A stretch of DNA of 13,072 bases from an uncultured Lachnospiraceae bacterium (lineage in GTDB: Bacteria; Bacillota; Clostridia; Lachnospirales; Lachnospiraceae), in NCBI GenBank assembly GCA_946631935.1, contig CAMPAP010000102.1, positions 1-13,072 of the forward strand. The letters run 5' to 3'. The translations under genes were made by a program, and so were the position numbers. The notes under the pieces are model-generated. The model saw only the letters and a program-made list of their open reading frames with translations. It did not search any database and was not told the DNA's origin. Positions 12,814 through 13,072 of the stretch are shown one piece after another. Position 1 is the stretch's first letter. Each line of letters begins with the position of its first letter.

Positions 12814-13072
12814 ATGGTAGTACAGCACAATCTTACAGCAATGAACTCTAACAGAATGCTCGGTCTCACGACTAACAGCCTTGCAAAGTCAACCGAAAAG
12901 CTTTCTTCAGGTTATAAGATAAATCGTGCAGCTGATAACGCAGCAGGTCTTGCAATATCAGAGAAGATGAGAAGACAGGTAAGAGGTCTTACCCAGGCTT
13001 CCACCAACGCACAGGACGGTATTTCTGCAGTACAGACCGCTGAAGGTGCACTCAACGAAGTACACGACATGC
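12814..13072 (+). CDS. fliC: Flagellin, 5' end only
   Basis: The first 86 codons of flagellin, cut by the window end. The conserved D0/D1 N terminus is complete so far: VVQHNLTAMNSNRMLG (2-17), STEKLSSGYKINRAADNAAG (26-45), LAISEKMRRQVRGLTQA (46-62) and NAQDGISAVQTAEGALNEV (65-83). Flagellin is exported through the flagellar core and polymerises into the filament. The break falls just before the D1 segment that TLR5 recognises in other flagellins, so immune recognition cannot be judged. AAGGAGG at 12799-12805 is a strong SD. Its own sigma-D promoter and terminator-isolated position make it a separate transcript. Confidence 0.95.
   Translation, partial: MVVQHNLTAMNSNRMLGLTTNSLAKSTEKLSSGYKINRAADNAAGLAISEKMRRQVRGLTQASTNAQDGISAVQTAEGALNEVHDM

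Overview
The window looks like chromosomal DNA of a motile, low-to-medium GC Bacillota, most likely a Lachnospiraceae member of the Butyrivibrio/Roseburia/Pseudobutyrivibrio kind. This placement rests on the gene neighbourhood (birA followed by a small conserved gene and dus; flaG-fliD-fliS-chaperone-flagellin), the strong GGAGG ribosome binding sites and the protein family flavours. It is inference, not a phylogenetic result. Every supported gene is on the + strand.

Layout. Positions 1-177 hold the 3' end of a SleB/CwlJ-type cell wall hydrolase, followed by a probable terminator and a 36-bp tandem duplication. Positions 367-1955 carry a membrane pair, an NfeD-like protein and a stomatin/SPFH protein, separated by a short gap with two small hairpins and a possible 11-codon leader ORF; a strong terminator follows. 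Positions 2034-4437 are a tight run: ornithine carbamoyltransferase (argF), the biotin ligase/repressor birA, and a small uncharacterised protein overlapping birA. A long imperfect inverted repeat of about 170 bp then sits in front of, and runs into, the annotated 5' end of a tRNA-dihydrouridine synthase gene (dus). Directly after dus comes a CgeB/DUF3880-type glycosyltransferase-like gene. A terminator and a housekeeping-type promoter separate it from a translationally coupled pair, an MBOAT O-acyltransferase and a DHHW/AlgX-like protein, which together look like a cell-surface acylation module.

Positions 9500-13072 are late flagellar genes: flaG, fliD (filament cap), fliS (flagellin chaperone), a FliT/FlgN-like coiled-coil chaperone, a strong terminator, and the first 86 codons of flagellin. 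Both flaG and flagellin are preceded by a sigma-D (sigma-28) type promoter with the same unusual upstream block (AATTTTTTATAAAAA followed by GGGTTAAT).

Both leaders also carry GGA motifs resembling CsrA sites. At flaG the ribosome binding site lies in a perfect 5-bp hairpin with an ANGGAN hexaloop and a 10/10 match to the CsrA consensus ACANGGANGU. The window therefore suggests one two-layer circuit for late flagellar genes: sigma-D for transcription and CsrA for translation of both the filament subunit and the flaG-fliD-fliS operon. The other structurally novel item is the long inverted repeat before dus.
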